NCBI GenBank assembly: GCA_910589655.1
Contig: CAJUTJ010000141.1
Location: 1 to 5,502, forward strand
Direction: 5' to 3'
Source of the DNA: an uncultured Acetatifactor sp.
GTDB lineage: Bacteria; Bacillota; Clostridia; Lachnospirales; Lachnospiraceae
Length of the DNA stretch: 5,502 bases
Made by a program: the position numbers and the translations under genes. The notes beneath the pieces are model-generated. The model was given only the letters and a program-made list of their open reading frames with translations, had not been told where the DNA came from and did not search any database. Shown in pieces: positions 5,436 to 5,502 of this stretch (within the stretch, counting starts at the first letter, position 1; every line of letters begins with the position of its first letter).

Positions 5436-5502
5436 GATGTTATCCCGGTAGATTCCCGGCAAATGGTGCGTGTGAGTTACTTTTCACGGCCTGGGGAAAT
5501 AG
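5436..5502. other. Right-edge segment upstream of the promoter, nothing assigned
   Basis: The only visible pattern is a short direct repeat TCCCGG at 5443-5448 and 5454-5459, just upstream of the -35 box. It is 11 bp apart, about one helical turn, and could be a regulator site, but the evidence is slight. Confidence 0.2.

Noticed and set aside
1..5502. CRISPR array, transposase, tRNA or rRNA
   Set aside because: No regularly spaced repeats, no transposase motifs, and no tRNA- or rRNA-like sequence was seen on either strand.

Overview
The window looks like a stretch of chromosome from a low-to-mid GC Firmicute, most likely a gut Clostridia/Lachnospiraceae member. This is inference from three things: strong AAAGGAG-type ribosome binding sites, a near-consensus sigma-A promoter (TTGAAT-17-TATAAT) at 5407-5435, and AAA-ATPase/PD-(D/E)XK fusion proteins of a kind common and multicopy in that group. 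No transposase, integrase, tRNA, rRNA or CRISPR array was seen.

Left part (1-2637, + strand): two ATPase-nuclease genes lie in tandem. The first enters from the left edge. It keeps its P-loop ATPase domain, but its middle and most of its nuclease domain are gone. A TGA (792-794) separates the ATPase part from a 68-codon nuclease tail (795-1001) that is still in the same frame. Thirty-one bases later comes an intact 534-aa gene of a different ATPase subfamily, with a P-loop, a Walker B motif and a C-terminal D...ExK nuclease-like site.

Middle part (2638-3870): there is no intact, confidently assigned gene of normal length here. It holds a structured segment with two inverted repeats that share a loop motif (2710-2866). 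On the - strand there is a short SymE-like gene whose C-terminus runs into that segment. Upstream of it lie remnants of at least two further - strand genes, one carrying a frameshift. A 10-bp hairpin (3596-3628) and a possible further remnant (3638-3844) follow. The stretch reads as a gene graveyard between two conserved units.

Right part (3871-5502, - strand): a 473-aa single-gene transcription unit with its own promoter, a leader of about 107 nt and a good ribosome binding site. It encodes an N-terminal bacteriohemerythrin domain with all seven di-iron ligands, a middle domain whose predicted layout is CheX/CheC-like, and a C-terminal response-regulator receiver domain with all main catalytic residues. 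It is probably an oxygen- or iron-sensing signalling protein working in a phosphorelay or chemotaxis-type pathway.

The three parts show no obvious joint function. The two left genes may be co-transcribed, and the hemerythrin gene is independent of them.
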